NCBI RefSeq assembly: GCF_016908595.1
Contig: NZ_JAFBEC010000006.1
Location: 1 to 64,000 of the forward strand
Length of the DNA: 64,000 nt
Direction: 5' to 3'
DNA from: Geomicrobium sediminis
Lineage (GTDB): Bacteria; Bacillota; Bacilli; Bacillales; Marinococcaceae
Shown: piece by piece, positions 17,313-25,580 of the stretch
Position numbering within the stretch: position 1 is the first letter of the stretch
How the letters are laid out: each line of letters opens with the position of its first letter
The notes under the pieces: generated by a model
What the model was told of the DNA's origin: nothing
Database searches by the model: none
The model's input: only the letters and a program-made list of their open reading frames with translations
Position numbers and translations under genes: made by a program

Positions 17313-18338
17313 ATGTGGATGGCACTTACACTCAAAGGCTCAGGCAAAATAATCGGCAATAAAGAGCTGCTTCCTCCAATTGATTTGACTGTCCAGAATG
17401 GTGAAGTTGCAGCAATTCAAGCTGATATTGAACATATGGACGCTTTTTTGTCCCTTTTCGAACAGGATAAAAGCTACCTTGCGAATGAAATTATGTATGA
17501 CGGGAACGCGGTTGCTGGACAGAATGAGTTGTTTATCTATTCTCCAGATATGGGAGAATACCCTCGTCTAACACCAGAGAAAATGGTGCGCTTTTGGGGG
17601 CAATTGTATAACGTTGACTTTGATACCTCAAAAATCTTAACGTTAACCGAACTCACTCACGTAAGAACGAAGAAAATTAAGCTACTCACGTATTATGAAC
17701 AAAAAAGGCTACAGTTTGCTCGAAGCCTCATTCAAAAAACGAGGATCTACGTATTTAAAGAGCCAACATACCAGTTGGATTTGCAATCCAAAAAGGTATT
17801 TAACCATGTTTTGGAAGAAATTAAGAAGATGCATGGTGTTGTCATTTTACTAACCTCATCATTAGAAGAAGGCATTCGCTTAGGATCAAAAGTCTACAGA
17901 TTGAATGACCGGGGAATGCAAGAAGTTGAACTTGATGAGGAAATCATCGAACAAGAAGAAGTAAGAGACGAGATCCCGAACGATGAAGAACTGTTTCAAC
18001 AACGATTTGAAAAGATTTCAGCGAAGACTGAAGACAAGTACATTCTCTTTGATCCTCTAGAAATTGATTACATTGAAACGAGAGAACGTCAGACCGTTTT
18101 ACACGTTAATAATGAAGAATTCTATTCAACCGTTACAATGAAAGATCTAGAGACTAAGCTTTTACCGTATGGTTTTTATCGTTGCCACCGGTCGTACTTA
18201 GTAAATTTGCAACGAGTAAGGGAAGTCATCGTATGGAGTAAGAACAGTTATAGTCTCACGCTCGATAATCGAAATGAACAAGTCGTACCGTTATCGAAAT
18301 CGAAGTACGGAGAGTTAAAGGCGTTACTAAATTGGTAA
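17313..18338 (+). CDS. Degenerate ABC-ATPase fused to LytTR DNA-binding domain
   Basis: A 341-aa fusion. Residues about 1-205 follow the ABC ATPase pattern (a Q-loop-like FIYSPDMGEYPRLTPEKMVR and a signature/Walker-B region LLTYYEQKRLQFARSL then FKEPTYQLDL), but Walker A is gone (VAAIQADIEH in its place), the Walker-B Asp is Lys and the H-loop His is absent. Residues about 245-341 are a LytTR domain with FYRCHRSYLVNLQRVREV. It cannot hydrolyse ATP in the normal way and should be a regulator. The ABC-2 permease gene begins 17 nt later. The start could be the ATG at 17313 or 17319; aaaggag is upstream of both. Confidence 0.85.
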   Translation: MWMALTLKGSGKIIGNKELLPPIDLTVQNGEVAAIQADIEHMDAFLSLFEQDKSYLANEIMYDGNAVAGQNELFIYSPDMGEYPRLTPEKMVRFWGQLYNVDFDTSKILTLTELTHVRTKKIKLLTYYEQKRLQFARSLIQKTRIYVFKEPTYQLDLQSKKVFNHVLEEIKKMHGVVILLTSSLEEGIRLGSKVYRLNDRGMQEVELDEEIIEQEEVRDEIPNDEELFQQRFEKISAKTEDKYILFDPLEIDYIETRERQTVLHVNNEEFYSTVTMKDLETKLLPYGFYRCHRSYLVNLQRVREVIVWSKNSYSLTLDNRNEQVVPLSKSKYGELKALLNW

Positions 18339-18355
18339 AAAGATGAGGGAAGCGC

Positions 18356-19081
18356 ATGGATTTTAGACGAATTCGGATATTAATTCAGCGAGAATTTGAA
18401 GATATAATTTGGAATGGCCAAATCATGATTGTGCTGTTTAGTGCACTCATTATGGTTTCAACGGTGTATATATTGAATCAATTCGGCTTTAATGTAGACC
18501 AATACGAAATTGTTTTCTTTAATGCAATTCCTTCTGTTTTAGGGTTTATATCAGCATTTGTCGTCATGTACATTCAAGGGAACATCCTCGTTGAGGAACG
18601 GGAGCATCGGACGTTAAAGGTGTTGCAATTATATAAAGTGAGCCGAACTGAGCTCTTAGTCGCGAAGTCGACGATTACACTCGTGATTGCGACGGGACTA
18701 TTAATTGTTGCGATGATTGTTTTCCGTTATGAGGTCTTACATGTAGTCGGTGGGTTATTGTTTTCCTTACCGCTGTTGATGATGTTTCTTTTTTTAGGTA
18801 CATTTCTTGCGGAGTACTCCAAGAACACAATTGAAGTGAGTCTGTATGGGTGGCCGATTATAATTGTTTATTTTATGCTAGAAGGCGTCGTGAATTCGAA
18901 TTTAAATACGATCTTAATTACAGTGTTTCCGAACTTTCATGTAGCTCGGGGCTTCGACTATATTCTGCGTGATGATTGGACAACAGCCAGCCTATATATG
19001 GTTGTACCAATTTTATGGGCCGTTTTGTTCTATTTGTTACTCAAAAAGAAGTGGAATGCCTCTGATCAACAGAATATGTAG
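18356..19081 (+). CDS. ABC-2 type permease partner of the LytTR fusion
   Basis: A 241-aa membrane protein with six hydrophobic segments and the ABC-2 export-permease hallmark EEREHRTLKVLQLYKVSRTE after the second helix. It is translated 17 nt after the ABC/LytTR gene, so the two are co-expressed. The normal partner would be a working ABC ATPase; here the only linked nucleotide-binding domain has lost its catalytic residues. The permease may be a sensor for the regulator, or may use an ATPase from another locus. No bacteriocin or lantibiotic genes are close by. Confidence 0.82.
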   Translation: MDFRRIRILIQREFEDIIWNGQIMIVLFSALIMVSTVYILNQFGFNVDQYEIVFFNAIPSVLGFISAFVVMYIQGNILVEEREHRTLKVLQLYKVSRTELLVAKSTITLVIATGLLIVAMIVFRYEVLHVVGGLLFSLPLLMMFLFLGTFLAEYSKNTIEVSLYGWPIIIVYFMLEGVVNSNLNTILITVFPNFHVARGFDYILRDDWTTASLYMVVPILWAVLFYLLLKKKWNASDQQNM

Positions 19082-19204
19082 TGAAAATGGTTGCTCATAT
19101 GCCTCCGTTTAACCCGAATCTCCCTCCTTTCATGCACAATGTACTGCTAATACTCGTTTAATCGAGGATACTAAAGGCAGACATCGACGAAAGGAGTTTT
19201 TTTA

Positions 19205-19702
19205 ATGGTACTTGAACAAATTCAAGAAACGTATTTCTCGCTGTTGCCATTTCTTGAAGGAAACGTACTTTTGCAATTGATCTTTATTTTTGTTTTATCT
19301 CTCATTCCATTTTTTGAATCATACGGGGCGATTCCATTTGGACTGATGTTAGGCTTTCCAACGATCCCGGTGATGATCGTAGCGATCATTGGAAACTGGG
19401 TTTCTGTTATGGCATTTATTTGGGGAATCGATAAACTCCGTTCAAAAATAAAAAGTAAAAAGAAGAAAAAAGAAAAAGAACCGAGTAAACGAGCGATTCG
19501 TGCGAAACACTATTTTGAGAAATACGGAGTTCCAGGTGTGGCATTAGCCGGCATTCTAATCGCATTTCATCTTGCTGCTGGAATTGCACTTGCAGCAGGA
19601 GCGAACCGAGCGTACGTTAGTCTTTGGATGACAATTGGAATTGTACTTTGGGCAGTGATCATTGGCGTGCTATTTATTTCAGGGATTACGGTGATTTCAT
19701 AA
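19205..19702 (+). CDS. Small multidrug export-family protein (COG2426)
   Basis: A 165-aa membrane protein with about five segments: FIFVLSLIPFFESYGAIPF, a second helix pair, a Lys-rich cytosolic loop (KSKKKKKEKEPSK), and GVALAGILIAFHLAAGIAL. This matches the family annotated as small multi-drug export protein (PF06695), whose members are distant DedA/SNARE-like relatives; the drug-export name rests on little direct evidence. It has its own ribosome site (gaaaggag) and lies 123 nt after the permease gene. Confidence 0.8.
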   Translation: MVLEQIQETYFSLLPFLEGNVLLQLIFIFVLSLIPFFESYGAIPFGLMLGFPTIPVMIVAIIGNWVSVMAFIWGIDKLRSKIKSKKKKKEKEPSKRAIRAKHYFEKYGVPGVALAGILIAFHLAAGIALAAGANRAYVSLWMTIGIVLWAVIIGVLFISGITVIS

Positions 19703-19753
19703 CGTTATGCGTTTCATATTTTCTTAGTTCATTCAATTACGGAGGGTTCTTCA

Positions 19754-19930
19754 ATGTCTAAAGCGAAACGGTTTACAGAAAAGGAAGTTCAAAATTATCA
19801 ATACGGTCTAACGATGGTTATTGTCGACAACGTCACGGGCGTCCATTATCTGCAAACGTGGCAGCCACAAGGGGTCGGACTCACCCCTTTGCTTGATGAA
19901 AACGGAGAAGTGTTTATTGAGAAACCGTAA
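19754..19930 (+). CDS. DUF6440-like small protein (58 aa)
   Basis: A short gene with a strong ribosome site (ggagggttcttca before the ATG). The product reads ...TMVIVDNVTGVHYLQTW...GVGLTPLLDENGEVFI, which matches the DUF6440 pattern of a strand, VTGVxYL, and a terminal GLTPLLDxxG. No membrane helix or cysteine is present. Function is unknown. It follows the membrane protein gene by 51 nt and precedes a terminator, so the two may be co-transcribed. Confidence 0.8.
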   Translation: MSKAKRFTEKEVQNYQYGLTMVIVDNVTGVHYLQTWQPQGVGLTPLLDENGEVFIEKP

Positions 19931-19964
19931 ACCACAAAGTAACGTTGACGACACGGAAAGCTTT

Positions 19965-19996
19965 AGCGTACATCCTGCTTAGGATTTACGCTTTTT
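19965..19996 (+). terminator. Intrinsic terminator
   Basis: agcgtacatcc / ggatttacgct folds with a single mismatch and is followed by T residues, closing the DUF6440 message. Confidence 0.75.
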
Positions 19997-20061
19997 CGTC
20001 ATACGTCAAATAAACGCGTGTTACAATAATCTTAAGTCGTAGTGCGAATTGAGGGAATGTG

Positions 20062-20877
20062 GTGCCTTATGCAAACATGAAGGATGTTCAGCTTTATTAT
20101 GAGGTATATGGAGAAGGGGAGCCGATTATTTTCACACACGGTGCGTCATGGGATCATCAACAATGGAGACCACAAGTTGGGCATTTATCACAATGGTATA
20201 AGGTGATCGTCTGGGATGTTCGAGGGCATGGCAAATCATCTTTGCCTGCTGGGAAAGTAGATTCCGAAGATTTGGTCAAAGACCTTGTTGACCTTATTGA
20301 ATATTTAGATATCGGTCGAGTTCATCTCTGTGGATTATCAATGGGTGGACATATTTCTTTGCAAGCAGCCATTCATAATCCTGAACGTGTAAAGTCCTTA
20401 ATTCTTATTGGAACACCTTATACGAATACATACAATTGGTATGAAAAACTGTTCGTCCCCATCAATCGCTTTTCTAGCCGGTTTATTCCGATGAGTTTGT
20501 TAGCTAGAATTCAAGCTCGTACATTATCCACGTTTAATAAAGACAATAAAGTTTACATTCAAAGTGTTGTGTCAGCGATGTCATTAAACGATTGGGTTCG
20601 CTTATGGGCAGCAATCTCAAGAATGGAAAGTGGCGATCAATTAGCAGAAGTAAAGTGTCCGACTCTGATCTTACAAGGAGATCATGATCATATGATTAAA
20701 CGGCAACAAGCCGATTTAGCACATCAATTAGCAAACGCTAGGCTCATTACGATTAAGGATGCACATCATGCTACGAACTTAGATAATGCTACTGACGTGA
20801 ATGAAGCAATTATCATGCACCTTAAAAGCCGCGAATGGACTACAAAAGTTGAGGATGATTCAATCTCAGAAGAGTAA
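20062..20877 (+). CDS. Alpha/beta hydrolase (esterase/lactonase type)
   Basis: A roughly 271-aa alpha/beta hydrolase. The oxyanion loop is FTHGASWDHQQW, the nucleophile elbow GLSMGGH, the acid in LILQGDHDHM and the base His in DAHHATNLDN. The core is like 3-oxoadipate enol-lactonase and peroxidase-type esterases. Tandem GTG codons at 20059 and 20062 follow gagggaatgt; the second gives MPYANMKDVQLYYE, the common N-terminus of the family, so I prefer it. No operon partner is evident and the substrate is unknown. Confidence 0.85.
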   Translation: MPYANMKDVQLYYEVYGEGEPIIFTHGASWDHQQWRPQVGHLSQWYKVIVWDVRGHGKSSLPAGKVDSEDLVKDLVDLIEYLDIGRVHLCGLSMGGHISLQAAIHNPERVKSLILIGTPYTNTYNWYEKLFVPINRFSSRFIPMSLLARIQARTLSTFNKDNKVYIQSVVSAMSLNDWVRLWAAISRMESGDQLAEVKCPTLILQGDHDHMIKRQQADLAHQLANARLITIKDAHHATNLDNATDVNEAIIMHLKSREWTTKVEDDSISEE

Positions 20878-21089
20878 TGTACGAAGGTCAGTGTTACAAA
20901 AAGCGTGATTTAGTGTGTTTGTCTTCTGGGAAACGTCCTTGTTTGCATGATCAACCTAATACAATTAGATTGAAGGAACAATCTTGAACGTCGCTTCGAT
21001 CCTTTTAACTAAAAGTTTACTTATATATTTTTTTAAACTTGTACTGTTTCATTGGATTGGTAAACGATCGTAACAGAGGGAGTGTGAAA

Positions 21090-21488
21090 ATGAAACGTGG
21101 GTTGATTCATCACATTGAAATTTATGTCTCTAATTTAGAGATGTCTACGATGTTTTGGGAGTCATTGTTAGAAAGTCTGGGTTATTTCAAGGATCAACAG
21201 TGGGAGTTAGGTGTAAGTTGGAAGCTTGGTGACACGTACCTCGTTTTTGTGCAAACAGAAGAGCGTTATTTGGATGTAGCGTATCATCGTAAACGAACAG
21301 GGTTGAATCACTTAGCCTTTTATGCAGACTCCAAAGAGCATGTCGATCAGCTAACACTACAATTAAAAGATCAAGGAGTCACGGTGTTATATGAAGAGCA
21401 CCACCCATATGCCGGTGGAGAGAGTCATTATGCGGTGTATTTTGAAGATCCTGATCGAATTAAAGTTGAAATTGTAGCGCCTTTGTAA
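21090..21488 (+). CDS. Glyoxalase/VOC family protein
   Basis: A 132-aa single-module vicinal-oxygen-chelate protein. It begins MKRGLIHHIEIYVSNLEMS, continues with GLNHLAFYADSKEHVDQL and ends YAVYFEDPDRIKVEIVAP, giving the His, His and Glu positions usual for metal binding. The ATG at 21090 follows agagggag; the longer frame upstream lacks a ribosome site. Relatives are lactoylglutathione-lyase-like or fosfomycin-resistance-like proteins of varied function. It stands near several small membrane-protein genes without clear linkage. Confidence 0.8.
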   Translation: MKRGLIHHIEIYVSNLEMSTMFWESLLESLGYFKDQQWELGVSWKLGDTYLVFVQTEERYLDVAYHRKRTGLNHLAFYADSKEHVDQLTLQLKDQGVTVLYEEHHPYAGGESHYAVYFEDPDRIKVEIVAPL

Positions 21489-21553
21489 TCAAAATTCGGA
21501 TGTAAAGTATCATCAGTATTTGGAAGTTCAAAAAAAGAATCTGAGGTGTCTTG

Positions 21554-21802
21554 ATGAAGATTTCATGGATCTTTTGGTGGATTGTTACTGGTTTTTGGAT
21601 CGTTGCCTTTGCCATTGGAAGTTACTTTTTGGCACAAAGAGAAGTCGATGGTACAGGAGCTGTGCAGACACCGGAGATTATCTTGCTCAATATTCTCGTT
21701 TTCGCATCCATCTTTATTTTACCGTTGCTTATTCAAATCGGTTGGTTAATGGTTATGGTTGTGTTAAAGAAAAAGAAGAAGGGTGCAGACGTTCAAACGT
21801 AA
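21554..21802 (+). CDS. DUF3923 family two-helix membrane protein
   Basis: An 82-aa protein with two membrane helices (ISWIFWWIVTGFWIVAFAIG and ILPLLIQIGWLMVMVVL) joined by REVDGTGAVQTPEI, the conserved external loop of DUF3923, and ending in a Lys-rich tail. A gaggtg site lies 5 nt before the ATG. Function is unknown; members are scattered in Bacillus and Staphylococcus. Confidence 0.8.
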   Translation: MKISWIFWWIVTGFWIVAFAIGSYFLAQREVDGTGAVQTPEIILLNILVFASIFILPLLIQIGWLMVMVVLKKKKKGADVQT

Positions 21803-21940
21803 AGATCTTCTTTTTTTCTGTTAGATCGTATTCGGATGTTACAACTCCATTAAAGTCTAAAATTTCAAATTACAATATGGTAAAATGACCTAGTTACGTA
21901 AATGTGAGAATTCCAATTTAATTGATGGTGGGTTGAACAT

Positions 21941-22135
21941 ATGAAGGTGAATCGAAAAGATCTTAGGAAAATGCTGTATGTTCTCATTGGTATTGTTATA
22001 TTCCTCAATTACTTCAACTATTGGACATCCGTTGAAATGCTTAGCTTTATCATCGCAGTAGTAGGGTTTTATTTTGCTCAACCATTATTCCAAATGAATA
22101 GTGGACTTGGGTGTTACCGACAAGTTATATCATGA
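21941..22135 (+). CDS. Small membrane protein (64 aa), unknown
   Basis: The product has a basic N-terminus (MKVNRKDLRK) then two close hydrophobic segments (MLYVLIGIVIFLNYF and MLSFIIAVVGFYFAQ). A weak ggtggg ribosome site lies about 10 nt before the ATG. I recognise no family. It precedes another membrane-protein gene by 18 nt, and the pair may be one unit. The C-terminal residues look less conserved in style, so a shortened end is possible. Confidence 0.55.
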   Translation: MKVNRKDLRKMLYVLIGIVIFLNYFNYWTSVEMLSFIIAVVGFYFAQPLFQMNSGLGCYRQVIS

Positions 22136-22153
22136 CTAACGTGGAGGCGTGTT

Positions 22154-22552
22154 ATGGTTTCTAGAGTAGGCGTTGCAACAGTTAGTTGGCTTGCTGCCAT
22201 CGGATTGATTTTAGTGATTGCATCAGAACAACTTGGTCCAAATGGTGTATCGTATACCAATCCTTTGCATCTTATTCAAACGCTTGGCTTTATTAGTGTA
22301 GTCTTTGTTATTCCTGTGATCTTGGCGTTTTTTCATAACCTTGCCATTCGGATCATTTCGGGTGTCTATCAGTTGTTTTTAGTATTCGTCTACTTATTCG
22401 TTGTACTTTCAATGGTCATCGCAACGGATGGAATTCTTCTGATGATGGTCTCGATTGTTTGTACGCTTATTTGTTTAGCGAGCGCAATTGTCACGTTTGC
22501 TGTTCAAAAGGGCCGTTCAAAGCGTATTGGATCGATGGCACTACCCGCATAA
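22154..22552 (+). CDS. Four-helix membrane protein, unknown
   Basis: A 132-aa protein with four hydrophobic segments: VATVSWLAAIGLILVIA, LGFISVVFVIPVILAFF, LFLVFVYLFVVLSMVIA and MMVSIVCTLICLASAIV, ending in a short basic tail. A ggaggcg site lies just before the ATG. No recognised motif. A strong terminator follows. It may be co-transcribed with the 64-aa membrane protein 18 nt upstream. Confidence 0.65.
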   Translation: MVSRVGVATVSWLAAIGLILVIASEQLGPNGVSYTNPLHLIQTLGFISVVFVIPVILAFFHNLAIRIISGVYQLFLVFVYLFVVLSMVIATDGILLMMVSIVCTLICLASAIVTFAVQKGRSKRIGSMALPA

Positions 22553-22557
22553 GATGA

Positions 22558-22607
22558 TAAAGAAGTTCCTTTTCTAAGTCTTAAGAAAAGGAACTTCTTT
22601 ATTTTTA
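22558..22607 (+). terminator. Intrinsic terminator
   Basis: A perfect stem of about 17 bp (aaagaagttccttttct with its complement) is followed by a T-rich tract, directly after the four-helix membrane protein gene. Confidence 0.9.
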
Positions 22608-22668
22608 AAAAATTCTAGCAAATCATTTTAACTACCTATACCTTTTTCTTAGAGAGGGGATGGGAATC

Positions 22669-23112
22669 TTGAACTATACCGTAGAAGAAATTCCAGCATC
22701 GAGATTTGCTTATGATCGACATATTGGGGAGTACGGTTCTTTGCAGCAAGTGGAGCTGATGGAGTCATTTAAAGTGTGGGTGGAAAAAATGAATTTACGG
22801 ACAGCTGTGTACGGAATTCCACAAGACAACCCGAGTAGTACAGCGAAAGAAAAGTGCCGATACGATGTAGGGATAATGATTAGTGGACAAGAACAGATCA
22901 TAAAGTCAGCCCAACTCGGAATCTTTAATGGAGGACGTTTTGCGGTTTTTTTAATTGAGCATACAGAAGAACCACTTAAACAATTTTGGAATCGCCTACC
23001 TGAGATTGCTCAATCAGGGCAGTTCACGCTCCGAACTGCACCAATAGTGGAGCGTTATAAATGGGAGTACGTTGAGCGACACGTATGTGAACTGTTGTTG
23101 CCAATCGAATAG
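22669..23112 (+). CDS. GyrI-like/AraC effector-binding domain protein
   Basis: A 147-aa stand-alone ligand-binding domain of the GyrI/SOUL type. The family landmark is FAYDRHIGEYGSLQQ near residue 12, followed by YGIPQDNPSST and CRYDVGIMI. These domains bind small lipophilic or cationic molecules. The TTG at 22669 is about 9 nt after agagaggg and gives the typical MNYTVEEIP start; an ATG at 22660 sits too close to the ribosome site. No DNA-binding domain is attached. It lies 34 nt before the saccharopine-dehydrogenase-like gene and may be co-transcribed with it. Confidence 0.8.
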   Translation: MNYTVEEIPASRFAYDRHIGEYGSLQQVELMESFKVWVEKMNLRTAVYGIPQDNPSSTAKEKCRYDVGIMISGQEQIIKSAQLGIFNGGRFAVFLIEHTEEPLKQFWNRLPEIAQSGQFTLRTAPIVERYKWEYVERHVCELLLPIE

Positions 23113-23146
23113 AAAAATATAAAAAACAAGAAGAGGTACGGATGGA

Positions 23147-24247
23147 ATGAAAACAGGAACAATTGCAGTCATAGGGGGATATGGCCAAGTAGGAAGAGTC
23201 ATTTGTAAGCGACTGATGATGCATCATTCGAATAAAGTGATTGCAGCCGGCAGAAGTTTTAAAAAAGCAAAAGCCTTCTCAGAGGAGGTAGAAAACAAAG
23301 TAGTCCCTCAGTTGATCGATGTAATGAGTAATGATCAATACCCAGACTGGTTAAAAGAGGTTGATATCTGTGTCATGTGCATCGAGCAGAAACACCCGAA
23401 TTTTATCAAGTTTTGTTTTCAACACCACATTCATTACATTGATATCTCTCCATCGTACGAATCGCTATCACAAGTAATGGTATTTGATGAGCTAGCAAAA
23501 AAATCCCAGTCTAGCGCAGTCATAGGAGTAGGGCTATCCCCAGGTCTATCGAATCTGTTAGCTAGCCAATTGTCTAATGAAATGGATCAAGTAGAACAGA
23601 TTGATACGTATTTAATGTTAGGCATTGGTGAAGTTCATGGCCACGATGGTGTGAATTGGTTATTAAATCACATACAAAAAAACTATACTTTGATGGAGAA
23701 TGGTTTGGAAAAACAAGTAAAGCCATTTAGTGATGGTAAGAGATCTGCATTTCATCATAGTATTGGCAAACGAACGGCATATCGATTTAACCTTGCCGAC
23801 CAATACATCTTGCAACAGACAGCCGACGTAACGAAGACATCTTCACGTTTTTTCTATGACTCAAAGTTGGCGACGATTGGAGTTGTCGTAGCCAAGAAGC
23901 TTGGACTATCCTATTTGTTACGTGTAGCAGTAATAAAACGAGCGTACCGCATGTTTCTTTCGTTATCACTGAAACTGTTTGAGAAGTTACGCATTGGTAC
24001 GGATTTGTATACCGTTAAAGTAGAGGTGAGCGGCGAGAAACAAGGAAAAGGCGTTCAATATGAAGCGAGTATTACAGGAAATAATAACACGAAGATAACA
24101 GGAGAAGTGGCTGCTGTTGTTGTAGATTACCTACAGAGTGGTAAGAAACAAGCAGGGGTGCATTATTTGGAACAAATGATGGAGCTAGATGAAATCTTAT
24201 TTTTACTCGACGAGCGAGCCAACGTTACATATATGAACCATTCATAA
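23147..24247 (+). CDS. Saccharopine dehydrogenase-like NAD(P)-binding protein
   Basis: A 366-aa protein with an N-terminal Rossmann fold (IAVIGGYGQVGRVICKRL) and a saccharopine-dehydrogenase-like core: the conserved GVGLSPGLSNLLA helix start near residue 127 and a catalytic/dimer domain beyond. Homologues include trans-acting enoyl reductases and many reductases of unknown role. It follows the GyrI-like protein gene by 34 nt. Nothing nearby points to lysine metabolism, so I give only the family. Confidence 0.78.
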   Translation: MKTGTIAVIGGYGQVGRVICKRLMMHHSNKVIAAGRSFKKAKAFSEEVENKVVPQLIDVMSNDQYPDWLKEVDICVMCIEQKHPNFIKFCFQHHIHYIDISPSYESLSQVMVFDELAKKSQSSAVIGVGLSPGLSNLLASQLSNEMDQVEQIDTYLMLGIGEVHGHDGVNWLLNHIQKNYTLMENGLEKQVKPFSDGKRSAFHHSIGKRTAYRFNLADQYILQQTADVTKTSSRFFYDSKLATIGVVVAKKLGLSYLLRVAVIKRAYRMFLSLSLKLFEKLRIGTDLYTVKVEVSGEKQGKGVQYEASITGNNNTKITGEVAAVVVDYLQSGKKQAGVHYLEQMMELDEILFLLDERANVTYMNHS

Positions 24248-24268
24248 TAGAAAGAAAGGTGTGAGAGT

Positions 24269-24569
24269 ATGACATTACCGATCTGTACGTATTGCCAAGC
24301 CTCTTTCACGTGGAAACTAATGTATTGGACGGGTCGATCGAAATCAGTGTACAGCGTGTTTAGGTGTGAACACATTAAGTAAGAAGTCTAAGATGTTCAT
24401 CGTGTTGCCGTATGTTGTTGCGTTTTTCATAATGATTTATCTCGGTTTTTTCACGAGCCTACCTGGTTATTTTAATGGGATATTTATCGTTGCATTTGTC
24501 TTTGTTAACCACGTGCTGTTCCAACCGTTTTTATTACACTATACAAAAGAGCAAGATCATAGCTTTTAG
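24269..24569 (+). pseudogene. cxxc_20_cxxc-type protein gene with frameshift
   Basis: Frame 1 from the ATG at 24269 gives MTLPICTYCQASFTWKLMYW, the first CxxC of the TIGR04104 (cxxc_20_cxxc) family. After a 1-nt shift near the ggg at 24331-24334 the next frame continues NQCTACLGVNTLSKKSKM, the second CxxC, followed by two membrane helices (IVLPYVVAFFIMIYLGFF and FNGIFIVAFVFVNHVLF). Together they make one protein of about 99 aa. Removing one G restores the frame. Either the gene is dead or the base is a sequencing error. The gene lies between the saccharopine-type and DUF-like membrane genes. Confidence 0.75.
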
Positions 24570-24585
24570 TTAAGGGAGGCATTGG

Positions 24586-25419
24586 ATGAATTTTGAAGAT
24601 TTACAGAAAAGGCGGATACGCCGTGCATTTATTATCGGACACATTTTATCTGTGCTGACAGTGATATCAGGGTGGCTATTGTATCAGTATCATGATAATG
24701 CCCTTCTTTTCTCAACGTTAATTTCGTGGTTTATCACGATATTTGTGATGGCTGTGTCATCGTACGCAGGCGCATTTTGGCTTAAGCATTTAACAACTGA
24801 AGGGGTCATGAGTGTTTCGCAAGATGAGCTTGAAGGATCTATGAAACCACTACTTGAAAGCTCGCGGGTCATGGCGATGCGAGAAACTCACTGGCGATAT
24901 GGCATTCATTTTTTTACGGTTAAAGGTAAGCGAATGGCTTATGCGGAAGAAGTGAATGCATCGAATATGATTTTAATTGCGATTCTTAGAATCATCAATT
25001 TAAGAATTTGGATGAACATGACGTTTGAGTTCCATCTCTCTGAGGACGACACGTATACGATTGAGAAAAAATTCGGTTTACGCCCTTTTTACTTAAAGGA
25101 CTCACAGGGAAATGTGATTGCCAAATTTACATACAAGTGGCATGAGTTGATTTTCTTAAAGATTCATTTGAAAGATCCAGATGGTATATATTTAGCACTT
25201 TTAAACGGTGGATTCCACGGTGATACGGTTACCTTGCGAGATATCCATGACGAAGACTGGATGAAGATTCGGGTTGGTGGTGTGCCGCAAGAATCATTAG
25301 CGTTATTTCCGAACGGGGGACATATCATCGACATTGCCCACGGTTTATCAGAAGATCGCCGTTTGCTCGCATTTGCTTCTTTGGTGGCGATCCATTCGTT
25401 TTATAATCTACAAGAATAA
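24586..25419 (+). CDS. Membrane-anchored protein with tubby/LURP-one-like domain (tentative)
   Basis: A 277-aa protein. Two N-terminal membrane helices (RAFIIGHILSVLTVISGWLL and LISWFITIFVMAVSSYAGA) precede a roughly 190-aa soluble region rich in short strands, with FGLRPFYLKDSQGNVIAKF and the ending DEDWMKIRVGGVP. The repeating strand pattern recalls phospholipid-scramblase or LURP-one-like barrels, but I cannot confirm it. A gggaggc site precedes the ATG. It follows the broken cxxc_20_cxxc gene by 16 nt, so the two were probably co-translated. Confidence 0.6.
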   Translation: MNFEDLQKRRIRRAFIIGHILSVLTVISGWLLYQYHDNALLFSTLISWFITIFVMAVSSYAGAFWLKHLTTEGVMSVSQDELEGSMKPLLESSRVMAMRETHWRYGIHFFTVKGKRMAYAEEVNASNMILIAILRIINLRIWMNMTFEFHLSEDDTYTIEKKFGLRPFYLKDSQGNVIAKFTYKWHELIFLKIHLKDPDGIYLALLNGGFHGDTVTLRDIHDEDWMKIRVGGVPQESLALFPNGGHIIDIAHGLSEDRRLLAFASLVAIHSFYNLQE

Positions 25420-25427
25420 TAAGGGAG

Positions 25428-25467
25428 AAAAGGCACAGCGTAGGTAGTTCTCGTTGTGTCTCTTTTT
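25428..25467 (+). terminator. Weak terminator-like hairpin
   Basis: An imperfect stem (ggcacagcg with cgttgtgtc) is followed by ctcttttt. It lies between the tubby-like protein gene and the VanR-like operon. Confidence 0.4.
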
Positions 25468-25580
25468 CATGCAATCAAATAAAGTTGGGAAAAAGAGGAA
25501 AGATAAGAGAGCGGTTGTGAAGCGGATATTTTTATCTTACAGTTAGTAGGTTAATGAATGGTAGGGTTGAGGTGACTTGT

